Of a stretch of 64,000 nucleotides of DNA, positions 56,757 through 64,000 are shown piece after piece (positions within the stretch are counted from its first letter, which is position 1; each line of letters opens with the position of its first letter). Location of the stretch: NCBI RefSeq assembly GCF_900098745.1, contig NZ_FQTT01000011.1, positions 156,227 to 220,226 of the forward strand, given 5' to 3'. Made by a program: the position numbers and the translations under genes. This stretch comes from Actinomyces glycerinitolerans. GTDB taxonomy: Bacteria > Actinomycetota > Actinomycetes > Actinomycetales > Actinomycetaceae. Below the pieces are notes generated by a model. The model saw only the letters and a list, made by a program, of their open reading frames with translations, was not told the DNA's origin and did no database searches.

Positions 56757-58045
56757 ATGAGCATGGCACTCCCGCATACGCGACCAACCTCGGCAGCTCC
56801 GCCCCCGTACGCTCCGCCTGGCGCGTACCCGGGCGTATCGAAATCCTGGGCAAGCACACCGACTACGCCGGAGGACGGGTCTTGGTGGGGGCCGTCGAAC
56901 GGGGAGTCACCGTCTGCGCCGAGCGCTCCAACAACGCTATGGGCACCCTGACGGCCACAACGACAGCTGGCGGTGAGCCCGTGTCGCTGACAGCCAACGT
57001 CAACTCGGCTTTACCAGTTGGCCACTGGGGGCACTACTTACAGACGGTACTCGATCGGCTGACTAACAACTTCTGCGCGTCGGTACCCGCCAGTCTGACA
57101 ATCACCTCGGACCTGCCGCCAGCGTCAGGTATGAGCTCCTCCTCGGCGCTTGTCTGCGCGTGCGCCCTCGCCTTGGCGGACCTCAACGGCTGGTCCTCCT
57201 CGGAGGTTTGGAAGCGCAACATTCCTGATCGTCTATCACTCGCCGGCTATTTTGCCAGCGTCGAGAATGGGAGGGATTGGCGCGAGCTGCCAGGCACAAC
57301 GGGTGTAGGGACGCAGGGCGGCAGCGAAGACCATACGGGCATACTGTGTGGAGCAAGAGACAAGTTGCTCTACGCCGAGTTTGACCCTGCGCAAATACTT
57401 CGACTTATCACTTTTCCCTCACAGTGGTCGATCGTCGTCGGCATCAGCGGCGTGCTAGCTGAAAAGAGCGGTGCAGCGCTTGCGGACTATAACCGCGGAC
57501 CGGAAACCCTGCAGACAGTACTCGCGCGCTGGAACGAAGCCAGTGGACGCAGTGACACCACGCTGGCAAGCGCGGTCCGTTCACTTATCGGTGAAGCCAC
57601 CGGCAGTGAAGCCATGAAAGACCCACAACTAAAAAGGCTGCTCAACTTCACAAAGTCAGATTACGAGAGAGGACGCGTTGAACAATTCCTCATAGAGTCG
57701 CTAGTCCTTGTGCCCGCCGGAGCCGACGCCATCGCAACGGCCGACGCTAACGCAATCGGAGCGATAGTCAATCGCTCACATAGTTTAGCAAACGAGCGTT
57801 TGCACAACCAGGTTCCAGCTACAAACTCAATGGTGTCGCTGGCCCGAGACATGGGTGCAATCGGGGCCTCAGCCTTCGGCGCAGGATGGGGCGGTTCAGT
57901 TTATGCCATCGTACCGAGCACTGATGCCTACGCTTTCGCAGACGAATGGATAGAACGGTACAGAACAGAGTACGACGCACTTCCGTCGGCCTCGGCCTTC
58001 GTCACTCGACCGGGGGACAGCGCTACACAGCTGGAGGGTAATTGA
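56753..58045 (+). CDS. galactokinase-like GHMP sugar kinase
   Basis: A 430-residue kinase. The galactokinase signature is altered to GRIEILGKHTDYAGG (27-41), with Lys where GalK has Glu. The GHMP motif is LPPASGMSSSSAL (121-133), and the third motif is GASAFGAGWGGS near residue 375. It probably phosphorylates a sugar at C1, but a sugar other than galactose is likely, as galT and galE are absent. Confidence 0.82.
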   Translation: MNEHGTPAYATNLGSSAPVRSAWRVPGRIEILGKHTDYAGGRVLVGAVERGVTVCAERSNNAMGTLTATTTAGGEPVSLTANVNSALPVGHWGHYLQTVLDRLTNNFCASVPASLTITSDLPPASGMSSSSALVCACALALADLNGWSSSEVWKRNIPDRLSLAGYFASVENGRDWRELPGTTGVGTQGGSEDHTGILCGARDKLLYAEFDPAQILRLITFPSQWSIVVGISGVLAEKSGAALADYNRGPETLQTVLARWNEASGRSDTTLASAVRSLIGEATGSEAMKDPQLKRLLNFTKSDYERGRVEQFLIESLVLVPAGADAIATADANAIGAIVNRSHSLANERLHNQVPATNSMVSLARDMGAIGASAFGAGWGGSVYAIVPSTDAYAFADEWIERYRTEYDALPSASAFVTRPGDSATQLEGN

Positions 58046-58369
58046 TAGGGATGTAGGAATCCGGCGCGCCAGGGTTTGGGCTAGCGAGGAGGCGGCCGAC
58101 CGTTGAGACGACGCGGATGTCTTAGCCCGAGCCTCTCAGGAACCAGGCCGCCTCGGCAACACGCCGGCCGTCTGACGAAGGAACCCCGCACCAAGTGCGG
58201 GGCCCTTACGAATCGGCGCCGGGGGATCTGTTTCATCCCTAGCTCCCAGGCTCAACGCTTCCGCCGGTCTTCGCGCCAGTCAAACCCGGCCATCGCCGAC
58301 TGCCGTTCACTCGCAGACCTCCGGGCACCATTTGCCAAACAGGCTGGCAACCTCATGATCGCGTGGGTG
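58046..58369. other. intergenic region after the sugar operon
   Basis: No supported gene. It holds a terminator-like hairpin (58184-58202) and several GC-rich inverted repeats around 58077-58155. A short plus-strand frame here has no ribosome-binding site and is not credited. Confidence 0.6.
58184..58202. terminator. terminator-like hairpin
   Basis: CCCCGCAC-CAA-GTGCGGGG is a perfect 8-bp stem with a 3-nt loop, followed by CCCTTACG. It probably ends the sugar operon or the convergent lipoprotein transcript. Confidence 0.6.
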
Positions 58370-58891
58370 TCAACCGGCGTCCTGGCGGACCGTACGGTCG
58401 CCGAGGTCGGCACCGAGAGCTACGCGCGTGGTTGAAGTCAACGCGATCGCCTGGCAGGCGCCGGCGTCCGGCAAGGTACCGACGCTGAGGTTGATTGTCA
58501 CGTCCTGGTCGGTCTCGAGAACTTCCGCACTCACGCCCTCACACTGCGCAGGGCCGGCCAGGAATGTCAGCTCGATCGTCCGCGGGTCGACCAGTTCCCA
58601 CGAGTCCCACGCGACGGCGGCGGGCGAGACCAGGTCGTCGCGGGCCTGAAGCACCTGGACCGAGCCCGTCGCATCACCGGTGGGTGCGGGAACGCTCGTT
58701 GAACCAGCCGCTCCGGAGTCACCGGTGGCTGTGGCCTGCTCCGTCGGCGAGTCCGTAGCATCATTGGGACCGGTCGGCTCGGTTGAGGCGGTGGGTGAGT
58801 CCCGCGCTTGCGTGCAGCCTCCCGCCCCCGCGATCGCAATGCCCGCGGCAAGCGCAAGCCTCGTCATTGTGCGGCGTCCGATCAGCGACAT
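58370..58891 (-). CDS. hypothetical lipoprotein
   Basis: A 173-residue protein starting MSLIGRRTMTRLALAAGIAI with lipobox ending in GGC. A Thr/Pro/Ser-rich linker (about 30-75) leads to a small domain with two Cys (PAQCEGV and AGACQAI) that could form a disulfide. GGGGG precedes the ATG. Its start is 52 bp downstream of the protease stop, so the two may be co-transcribed. Function unknown. Confidence 0.7.
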   Translation of the reverse strand: MSLIGRRTMTRLALAAGIAIAGAGGCTQARDSPTASTEPTGPNDATDSPTEQATATGDSGAAGSTSVPAPTGDATGSVQVLQARDDLVSPAAVAWDSWELVDPRTIELTFLAGPAQCEGVSAEVLETDQDVTINLSVGTLPDAGACQAIALTSTTRVALGADLGDRTVRQDAG

Positions 58892-58943
58892 GATCGCCCC
58901 CTGTGCTCGATGGTCGGCGTCGGTGCACGCCGGACTAGTCGGA

Positions 58944-60164
58944 CTAGTCATGTCTTGAGGCGTCCACCATCTTCTTGACATCGGTGTTGAAGTAGGGCCC
59001 CCAGTTCTGGTCCGCCGAGTCCAGCCATGTGGACGTCACCGACCGAACATGCCCCAGCCCGGTACGGTTGTTGTACTGGGCAAGCCAGGGCCCGCCCGAT
59101 GAACCATTACCGAAGTCGCAGCCCGTGACCGTATCCCGATCGTCGTCACCGCGGGTAGCACTCCAACAGGCCCACATGCTGTAGCGACCGTTCGGATTGC
59201 TCTTGTTGCTCGGGTAGCCGAAGATTGAGACGTCGAAGCTCTTGGAGCCGTTCCACATGAGGCCGTGCCCGCCGACGGCGTCGACAATTCTTCTGTTGTC
59301 GTCTCCGCCGTTGTCCAGGGTAATGATTCCGACGTCGTGGGAGAGGTCCGAGTTGTCGATCCAGGAGTTGAATGTGCGCAGGGTGCGCGCAGTCCAGATT
59401 CCCACCGGATCGGGGTCCGCCTTCCGGCCGTCGTAGGCAGGGACGAACACAACGTTCTGCGACCAGGCCCCCTGGTAATACACGCAGTGTCCCGCCGTAA
59501 TGATCACGCGCTTAGTCGGCGTGTTGAGCGCGGACGCCGAACAGTATCCGTTCTCTTTTTCATAGCCCTCGAAGAACAGCTTGCCGTTGGTCACGGAGTA
59601 GTTCGTCACCGGCGGCGCGACAACCGCAGTCTCCTCGCCGGAGTCCGCGGTCAGCGTTTGCAGGTCCTCGTCGAAAAGGCCGGCGGCCTGCGCCTGCGCG
59701 AGCACGTCGTCGGCGGGCTCGGCGGGATCGGTGAGGCCCTCCTCTCCCGGCTCGGAATCGGCGGCGGACGCCAGCGCCGGGGCCTCGGCCTGGGCGAGCT
59801 GTTCGGAGTCCGCGACGACGTCTACGGGCTGGGCCTGGGCCATCCGCTCGGCCGTCCAGTAGTCGATTACGTCCTGATTGGATTCGGCATCGGCGTCATC
59901 CAACGCGGCCTCGTCCGCGAGCACCGCCTCTTGACCGAAGCTGTTGGGTGCGACGACGGCGGTTGAGGCGGCGTCGTCTTCGGCAACCGCCGCGGCAGCC
60001 GCTGATGGCGCGACCGCGCCGTCCGGGGCCGGTGCAGCGGCGGTTCCGGACGCCGAGGTCGCGGCGACTGCCGGAGAAACAGTCAGGGCCGCGATCGCAG
60101 TCAGTGACAGAAGCGTCACTCTCAGGGGTCTCTTGGGGTTCTTTCCAGCGAGTCTCGCGTTCAT
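58944..60164 (-). CDS. secreted trypsin-like serine protease
   Basis: A 406-residue protein: signal peptide (RVTLLSLTAIAALTVSPAVA), an Ala/Asp/Glu-rich propeptide (about 35-185), then a V8/trypsin-like domain. The triad is His in IITAGHCVYY, Asp in LSHDVGIITL and Ser in GNGSSGGPW. A Cys pair, ENGYCSAS and GHC, suggests a disulfide. The frame upstream is open but GGAAGGACCTC places the start at ATG 60164. Confidence 0.88.
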   Translation of the reverse strand: MNARLAGKNPKRPLRVTLLSLTAIAALTVSPAVAATSASGTAAAPAPDGAVAPSAAAAAVAEDDAASTAVVAPNSFGQEAVLADEAALDDADAESNQDVIDYWTAERMAQAQPVDVVADSEQLAQAEAPALASAADSEPGEEGLTDPAEPADDVLAQAQAAGLFDEDLQTLTADSGEETAVVAPPVTNYSVTNGKLFFEGYEKENGYCSASALNTPTKRVIITAGHCVYYQGAWSQNVVFVPAYDGRKADPDPVGIWTARTLRTFNSWIDNSDLSHDVGIITLDNGGDDNRRIVDAVGGHGLMWNGSKSFDVSIFGYPSNKSNPNGRYSMWACWSATRGDDDRDTVTGCDFGNGSSGGPWLAQYNNRTGLGHVRSVTSTWLDSADQNWGPYFNTDVKKMVDASRHD

Positions 60165-60570
60165 GAGGTCCTTCCATGTCCACCCACGGAATCGCCTTGC
60201 GTAAACAGCACTACGCACTCAAGCGCCCGGGCGGATATTGGATGTTGCAGGGTTCAGAGACATGACCGCGCAAGCGATCAAAACTCACGGTAACGGTACG
60301 AACACATCGAGTCAACCGCCCGAGGAGACTCATCGCGAGTGTTCGCAAACGGGGTGCAAGCCCTCATCCGGAAAAAACGGCAGCGCACCGGCTCGGACCG
60401 GCGAAGACCTCAGACGGCGTCGCGGGCGACGGGGCAGGTCATGCAGTGGGCCCCGCCGCCGCGCACGTCAGCCGACACCACACGACTCGTCCCAGAGCTG
60501 GTTACCACTGTCACCACCGCCGACTCGCCGTTAACCGTCACCGGCTATGAGAAGGTCGTAGCCTCACCCC
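60165..60570. other. intergenic region between protease and Nudix genes
   Basis: It holds the divergent promoters of the protease (around 60240-60310) and the Nudix hydrolase, and an arginine-deiminase C-terminal relic (60410-60541, minus strand). Nothing else is seen. Confidence 0.6.
60410..60541 (-). pseudogene. relic of an arginine deiminase 3' end
   Basis: The last 16 residues of a 43-codon frame read [16 protein letters not shown], which matches the C-terminus of the intact arcA product ([14 protein letters not shown]) including the catalytic Cys. At DNA level 27 bp are identical to the arcA end at about 61496-61522. Upstream of this, the frame has no similarity to arcA. It is a fragment left by duplication or deletion. 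Confidence 0.65.
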
Positions 60571-61275
60571 ATGGGAGTGGTTGATGATCTTCGCCGGGTG
60601 GCGGCGGCAGCACCCCACTTGGACGGGTTGGAGTCGCAGCGGGAGCGTGCGCGGGGGCTTAGCTCCTCGGGGCGCGCCCTGCGGCGCTCGGCCGTGCTCG
60701 TCCTATTCGGGGTGGGCGAGCAGGCGGCATCCCGCGGGGTGCGCGCCGACGGCGAGGGGGCATCGGTGGACGACCTCGACGTCGTTCTCACGCTGCGCTC
60801 CGCGGCGGTGAGTCACCACCCCGGCGAGGTCGCTTTCCCCGGCGGCGGGCTGGAGCCGACCGACGGGGGCGATCCCACGGCAGCGGCTCTGCGCGAGGCA
60901 TGGGAGGAGGCGGGCATCGAACCGTCCGACGTGGATGTGCTCGGCGCGCTGCCGGAAGCGGCGCTGACCGCTTCGGCGAACCTGGTGACTCCTGTGCTCG
61001 GCTGGTGGGCGACGCCTCGGGATATGCGGCTGGACGGCACCGAGACGAGGTGGGCGATGCGGGTTGGGGTAGGTGCGCTCGTGGATCCGGCGGCTCGGCG
61101 TACGTGGGTGCTGGAGAGCGGCGGACAGGTGTGGCGGGGCCCCGCCTTCGTTCCCCGCGACGACGGGCCGCTCGTATGGGGCTTCACCGCCGCGGTGCTG
61201 TCCACGGTGATCGATGCCGCGGGTTGGACGGTGCCTTGGGACGAGGCGCGGGAGATCAGCGTCGTCGGGAAGTGA
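60571..61275 (+). CDS. Nudix hydrolase, probable CoA pyrophosphatase
   Basis: A 234-residue protein with an extended Nudix box (PGGGLEPTDGG...AALREAWEEAGIE) and the NudL-type segment LTLRSAAVSHHPGEVAFPGG. The family cleaves CoA or related pyrophosphates. It sits between the arcA relic and the arcA 3' repeats. No operon partner is evident. Confidence 0.85.
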   Translation: MGVVDDLRRVAAAAPHLDGLESQRERARGLSSSGRALRRSAVLVLFGVGEQAASRGVRADGEGASVDDLDVVLTLRSAAVSHHPGEVAFPGGGLEPTDGGDPTAAALREAWEEAGIEPSDVDVLGALPEAALTASANLVTPVLGWWATPRDMRLDGTETRWAMRVGVGALVDPAARRTWVLESGGQVWRGPAFVPRDDGPLVWGFTAAVLSTVIDAAGWTVPWDEAREISVVGK

Positions 61276-61284
61276 GCGGCGCAG

Positions 61285-61491
61285 TCGCCTCGGACATCCG
61301 AGCAAGCTCGGCGTCACTCGGCTCAATCGCGCGTGTACGGCAAGGCCTCTCACGCGACTCAATCGCCTCGGACACCCGAGCAAGCTCGGCGTCACTCGGC
61401 TCAATCGCGCGTGTACGGCAAGGCCTCTCACGCGACTCAATCGCCTCGGACACCCGAGCAAGCTCGGCGTCACTCGGCTCAATCGCGCGTG
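61285..61491. repeat. 78-bp tandem repeat, 2.7 copies, at the arcA 3' end
   Basis: Units start at 61285, 61363 and 61441. The third is cut after about 51 bp. Units are almost identical; the first has one base change (ATCCGAG for ACCCGAG). Each contains a hairpin CCGAGC-AA-GCTCGG. The third copy includes the last codons and stop of arcA (CGCGATTGA on the minus strand), so the repeat is a triplicated arcA 3' end and downstream region. Confidence 0.92.
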
Positions 61492-62882
61492 ACCGGGCAG
61501 GTCATGCAGTGGGCCCCGCCGCGGCCGCGCACCAGCTCGACGCCGGGCGTCTCGATGACCTCCACGCCCGCCCGGCGCAACACGTCGTTGGCCCGCTGGT
61601 TGTGCGCGTAGCCGATGACCCGCCCGGGCGCCAGGGCGACGACGTTGCAGGAGTCACGAGACAGTTCGCGCAGTGCCTCGGCCTCATCGGACATGTCGGG
61701 GCTGATGACCTTGAAGGCGTCGATGCCGGCGGCTCGGGCCAGGACGGCGTCCATGTCGCCGCCGTCGTGGACGGTGACGCGCAGGGCAGAGCCCTTGGTG
61801 GAACCGTGGTTGGCGCCGGGTTCGATCTCCACGGTGGTGACGTCGTTGAAGCCGGAGAAGCGCAGGTAGGTGTCGGGGGCGACCATGGTCATGAGGGTGT
61901 CCAGGTGCATGACGGCGTCGAGCTCGGTGTAGAAGGCGCGGTCGGGCATATGGATGCCGATCACCCGGTCGGCGACGCCGTCGGCGAAGAGCCGAGTGGC
62001 CAGGCGCTCCACGCCGGCCGCGCTGGAGCGGTGGGTGAGCCCCATGACCAGGGTGCGGTTGCCCAGCACCTGGAAGTCACCGCCCTCGACGGTGGCCGGG
62101 GAGGCGCCATGCGACTCCACCCACAGCGGGCCGCGCTCGCCCCGGTCCCGGTCCGACGACGTCGCCCCTCCCCCACGCGGGACGGAGCCGACTCGGCTGG
62201 CGAAGGCGGGGTGGAAGCGGTAGACGGCCTCGTAGTTGACGGCCTCGCGGCGTCGGGGGGCCAGCGCCATGGTGTTGACGGACACGCCGCCGTACAGCCA
62301 GGCGGAGGTGTCGCGGGTGAACAGGTGGTTGGGCAGGGGGGTGACCACGAACTGTCCCTCCAGGGTAGACAGGTAGGTGGTGGCGAACAGGGTGGCGGCG
62401 TCGCCGGGGTCCAGGCGCTCGCGCAGCTCGTTGCGGGTGATGCCGGCCAGGAGGACCTCGGCGAGTTCGGCGTCGGGCAGGCCGCCCAGGAAGTCGATGA
62501 GCACCTCGGACGTGGACACGCCGACCGCCTGCGGGCCGACGGTCTCCTCCAGGACCAGGCGACGAGCCTCGGGGACGGCGAGGGTCTCGGTGAGCAGGTC
62601 GCGGAAGTCGTGGACGATCACGCCCTCGGCGCGCAGGATGGCGGTGAAGGCGTCGTGCTCGGCCTGGGCGCGGGCGATGTTCAGGGCGTCGTCGAACAGC
62701 AGGGAGTTGGCGTTGATCGGCGTGATGCGGGCGATCTCCCGCCCGGGCCGGTGGACGATGACCTCGCGCAGGCGGCCGGTCTCGGAGTCGACGCGGCCAC
62801 CGCCGGCCGAGCGCGCGATGACCGTGCGGTCGGCGGGGTCCGAGGCGGTTTGGGGACTCTGCGTCATGAGCGTCATGGGCAC
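61479..62882 (-). CDS. arcA: arginine deiminase
   Basis: A 467-residue enzyme converting arginine to citrulline and ammonia. It has [29 protein letters not shown], the EGGDFQVLG and [10 protein letters not shown] motifs, and the catalytic Cys459 in GGAHCMTCP. An insertion of about 20 Gly/Arg/Asp residues ([15 protein letters not shown]) lies in the middle. Start candidates are GTG 62882, ATG 62876 and ATG 62867; no ribosome-binding site decides between them. The partner argF/arcB is at 46.5 kb; arcC is absent here. Confidence 0.93.
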   Translation of the reverse strand: MPMTLMTQSPQTASDPADRTVIARSAGGGRVDSETGRLREVIVHRPGREIARITPINANSLLFDDALNIARAQAEHDAFTAILRAEGVIVHDFRDLLTETLAVPEARRLVLEETVGPQAVGVSTSEVLIDFLGGLPDAELAEVLLAGITRNELRERLDPGDAATLFATTYLSTLEGQFVVTPLPNHLFTRDTSAWLYGGVSVNTMALAPRRREAVNYEAVYRFHPAFASRVGSVPRGGGATSSDRDRGERGPLWVESHGASPATVEGGDFQVLGNRTLVMGLTHRSSAAGVERLATRLFADGVADRVIGIHMPDRAFYTELDAVMHLDTLMTMVAPDTYLRFSGFNDVTTVEIEPGANHGSTKGSALRVTVHDGGDMDAVLARAAGIDAFKVISPDMSDEAEALRELSRDSCNVVALAPGRVIGYAHNQRANDVLRRAGVEVIETPGVELVRGRGGAHCMTCPVTRD

Positions 62883-63073
62883 AGGCTAACCGGGTCGAGC
62901 GCCGGGCGTGTGCGCGAGCACTGTGAACCGGGCATTGTGCGCGCCGTAAGCGGACGCGCCTGCACTCACGAAACGCGCGCGCATCTGTGCGCCGACGGGC
63001 GCGCACCCTCATGGGCGACGCCTCACGTGTTTCTGCGACGGCCTGCTCCACCGGCGTCCGCCGGCCTCGTAGG

Positions 63074-63553
63074 CTACTCGCTGAGGCCGAGCCGGCTCGC
63101 CGCGTCACCTAGGGAGAATGTCCCGGCATCGCTGCTTCCAGCAACGCCGTCAGAAACCGGAAACACACCCTGATCCGCCGAGGTCAGGAACACATCCCCA
63201 TCATCGGAAACTCTGACGAAGATCGCATACTCGCCGCCGGACGCCATCTCAACCGACTCGGCCGTGCCAGTATCCGCTGGAATCTCCAGGGTGACCGCCT
63301 CATCACTGAAACTCGGATCACTCGCAAGCACGTCACAGTGGACAACATCCCACGCCGCACCATCCACGACACTCGCCTCAACGTCGGTCACCGAGATGCG
63401 CAGCGCATAATCCGAAGCGGCTTCCAACTCACTCAACGAACCGTAATAGGGCGAGTCCTCCGCGACGCGATCATCGCCCGAGCCGCAGGCAGCCACCGTC
63501 ACCACGCCAAGCGCAGCGCAGGCAACAGTGAGCATCTTCTTCACGGAAGGCAT
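63074..63553 (-). CDS. hypothetical lipoprotein
   Basis: A 159-residue protein, MPSVKKMLTVACAALGVVTV then lipobox VAAC. The mature part is a small Asp/Ser/Val-rich beta domain (ISVTDVEASVVDGAAWDVVH; GGEYAIFVRVSDDGDVF). AGGAGG lies just before the ATG, and an AT-rich -10-like TTAAAAT lies about 40 bp upstream. The G-rich module at 63608 sits at the edge of its promoter. Confidence 0.7.
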   Translation of the reverse strand: MPSVKKMLTVACAALGVVTVAACGSGDDRVAEDSPYYGSLSELEAASDYALRISVTDVEASVVDGAAWDVVHCDVLASDPSFSDEAVTLEIPADTGTAESVEMASGGEYAIFVRVSDDGDVFLTSADQGVFPVSDGVAGSSDAGTFSLGDAASRLGLSE

Positions 63554-63607
63554 CTACGACCTCCTAGTCAGGGAACACTGCCAGATAGAAATGATTTTAA
63601 CATAAGA

Positions 63608-63660
63608 GGCTCTTCGTGTTTGTGGGTGTGGTGGTTCGGGTTGGTGCTGTGATGCGGGTG
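63608..63660 (+). repeat. G-rich module, copy without visible partner
   Basis: GGCTCTTCGTGTTTGTGGG and following G-tracts match the modules at 6801, 7715 and 39451. No hairpin, long element or box array follows within the remaining 340 bp, so this may be a solo end or its partner lies beyond the window. Confidence 0.7.
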
Positions 63661-63817
63661 GTCGTTTCGGGTGTGGGGGTCATTTTCGAGTTATCGGCGT
63701 GAACGTGTTGCTAAAGATCGGGATTTTGGTTGCTGTGGTGCGGGGAAGTCGGGGTGATTATGGCCTGGGAGGTTAACCCGGGGCGGTGGTTGACTTTCGG
63801 GGGTAGATGTGCGGGCC

Positions 63818-64000
63818 GTGAGAACACGGTCCCCACGAGCAAGGCTCTGCCCGATCTGTCAGACCCCTATGAAGAAGCCCGGCCGCACCGCCGCAGGCAC
63901 CCAACGGTGGAAGTGCACCACCCCGGTTGGACCGCCCACGCCCCGTTGGACCGCCCACGCCCCGTTGGACCGCTGTAACCGGCGGCTACGGCGGTCCAAC
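63818..64000 (+). pseudogene. transposase N-terminal zinc-ribbon fragment
   Basis: From GTG 63818 the frame reads VRTRSPRARLCPICQTPMKK and continues PGRTAAGTQRWKC, the zinc-ribbon start of IS1249/IS256-like transposases (CPxCxxxMxKxGxTxxGTQRWRC). The expected second Cys pair (CxxC after WRC) is replaced by sequence from three 19-bp repeats. The frame is open to the window edge; whether it recovers is not visible. Confidence 0.5.
63926..64000. repeat. 19-bp tandem repeats inside the transposase fragment
   Basis: GTTGGACCGCCCACGCCCC is repeated at 63926 and 63945, and a third copy starts at 63964 and diverges after 9 bp. The complement of the first 9 bp (CGGTCCAAC) closes the window at 63992-64000, so an inverted repeat frames a short loop. 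Confidence 0.8.

Noticed and set aside
58103..58435. Plus-strand 110-codon frame after the sugar operon
   Set aside because: No ribosome-binding site, crosses a terminator-like hairpin and overlaps the lipoprotein gene on the other strand.
61333..61611. Plus-strand 92-codon frame with 26-residue repeats
   Set aside because: The repeats arise from the 78-bp tandem duplication of the arcA 3' end (78 is divisible by 3), with no ribosome-binding site or family match.

Overview
The window is high-GC DNA with dense, coupled operons (many ATGA/GTGA/TGATG junctions), GTG starts and actinobacterial gene sets: rpmG next to a MaoC-type dehydratase gene, a 14-gene nuo operon, menaquinone genes and lipoproteins with LxxC boxes. 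The best fit is Actinomycetaceae (Actinomyces or a close relative). This is inferred from protein character and synteny, not from a marker gene.

Layout. 1-2 kb: end of a Maf gene, then rpmG and a MaoC protein behind three tRNAs (Tyr, Thr, Met), all on the minus strand. 2-6.6 kb: an LppU-like membrane protein, HtpX, alanine dehydrogenase and FprA-type ferredoxin reductase. 6.6-7.8 kb: a 1.2-kb non-coding block of repeats. 7.8-12.4 kb: three tandem lipoprotein genes, at least two of them clear paralogues. 12.4-31.4 kb: one minus-strand operon, menJ-like reductase, nuoA to nuoN, polyprenyl diphosphate synthase. 31.7-33.9 kb: divergent menG and menF. 34-37.9 kb: an ABC-2 exporter with a divergent TetR regulator. 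37.9-40.6 kb: an AAA ATPase and a second 1.5-kb repeat block. 40.6-45.3 kb: HtrA-like protease, menD, menC. 45.3-46.5 kb: a decayed patch. 46.5 kb: ornithine carbamoyltransferase. 47.8-58.0 kb: a lower-GC sugar island with a ROK regulator, DUF5107 protein, ABC importer, phosphohexomutase, sugar nucleotidyltransferase and galactokinase-like GHMP kinase. 58.4-64 kb: lipoproteins, a secreted trypsin-like protease, a Nudix hydrolase, arginine deiminase with a triplicated 3' end, and a zinc-ribbon transposase fragment.

How the genes fit together. Complex I needs menaquinone. The window holds menF, menD, menC and menG, a polyprenyl synthase for the isoprenoid tail and a geranylgeranyl-reductase-like enzyme that could saturate it. 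The last two are inside the nuo operon. arcA and argF/arcB are two thirds of the arginine deiminase pathway, about 15 kb apart with no arcC visible.

The two most unusual items are: (i) a family of intergenic elements built from arrays of 9-11 bp boxes spaced 20-21 bp apart that flip orientation, bracketed by inward-facing G-rich modules (6.8-7.7 kb and 39.2-40.5 kb); and (ii) the sugar cassette at 49-58 kb, which pairs an ABC importer with a sugar-1-kinase-like protein, a nucleotidyltransferase and a mutase but has no recognisable glycosidase.
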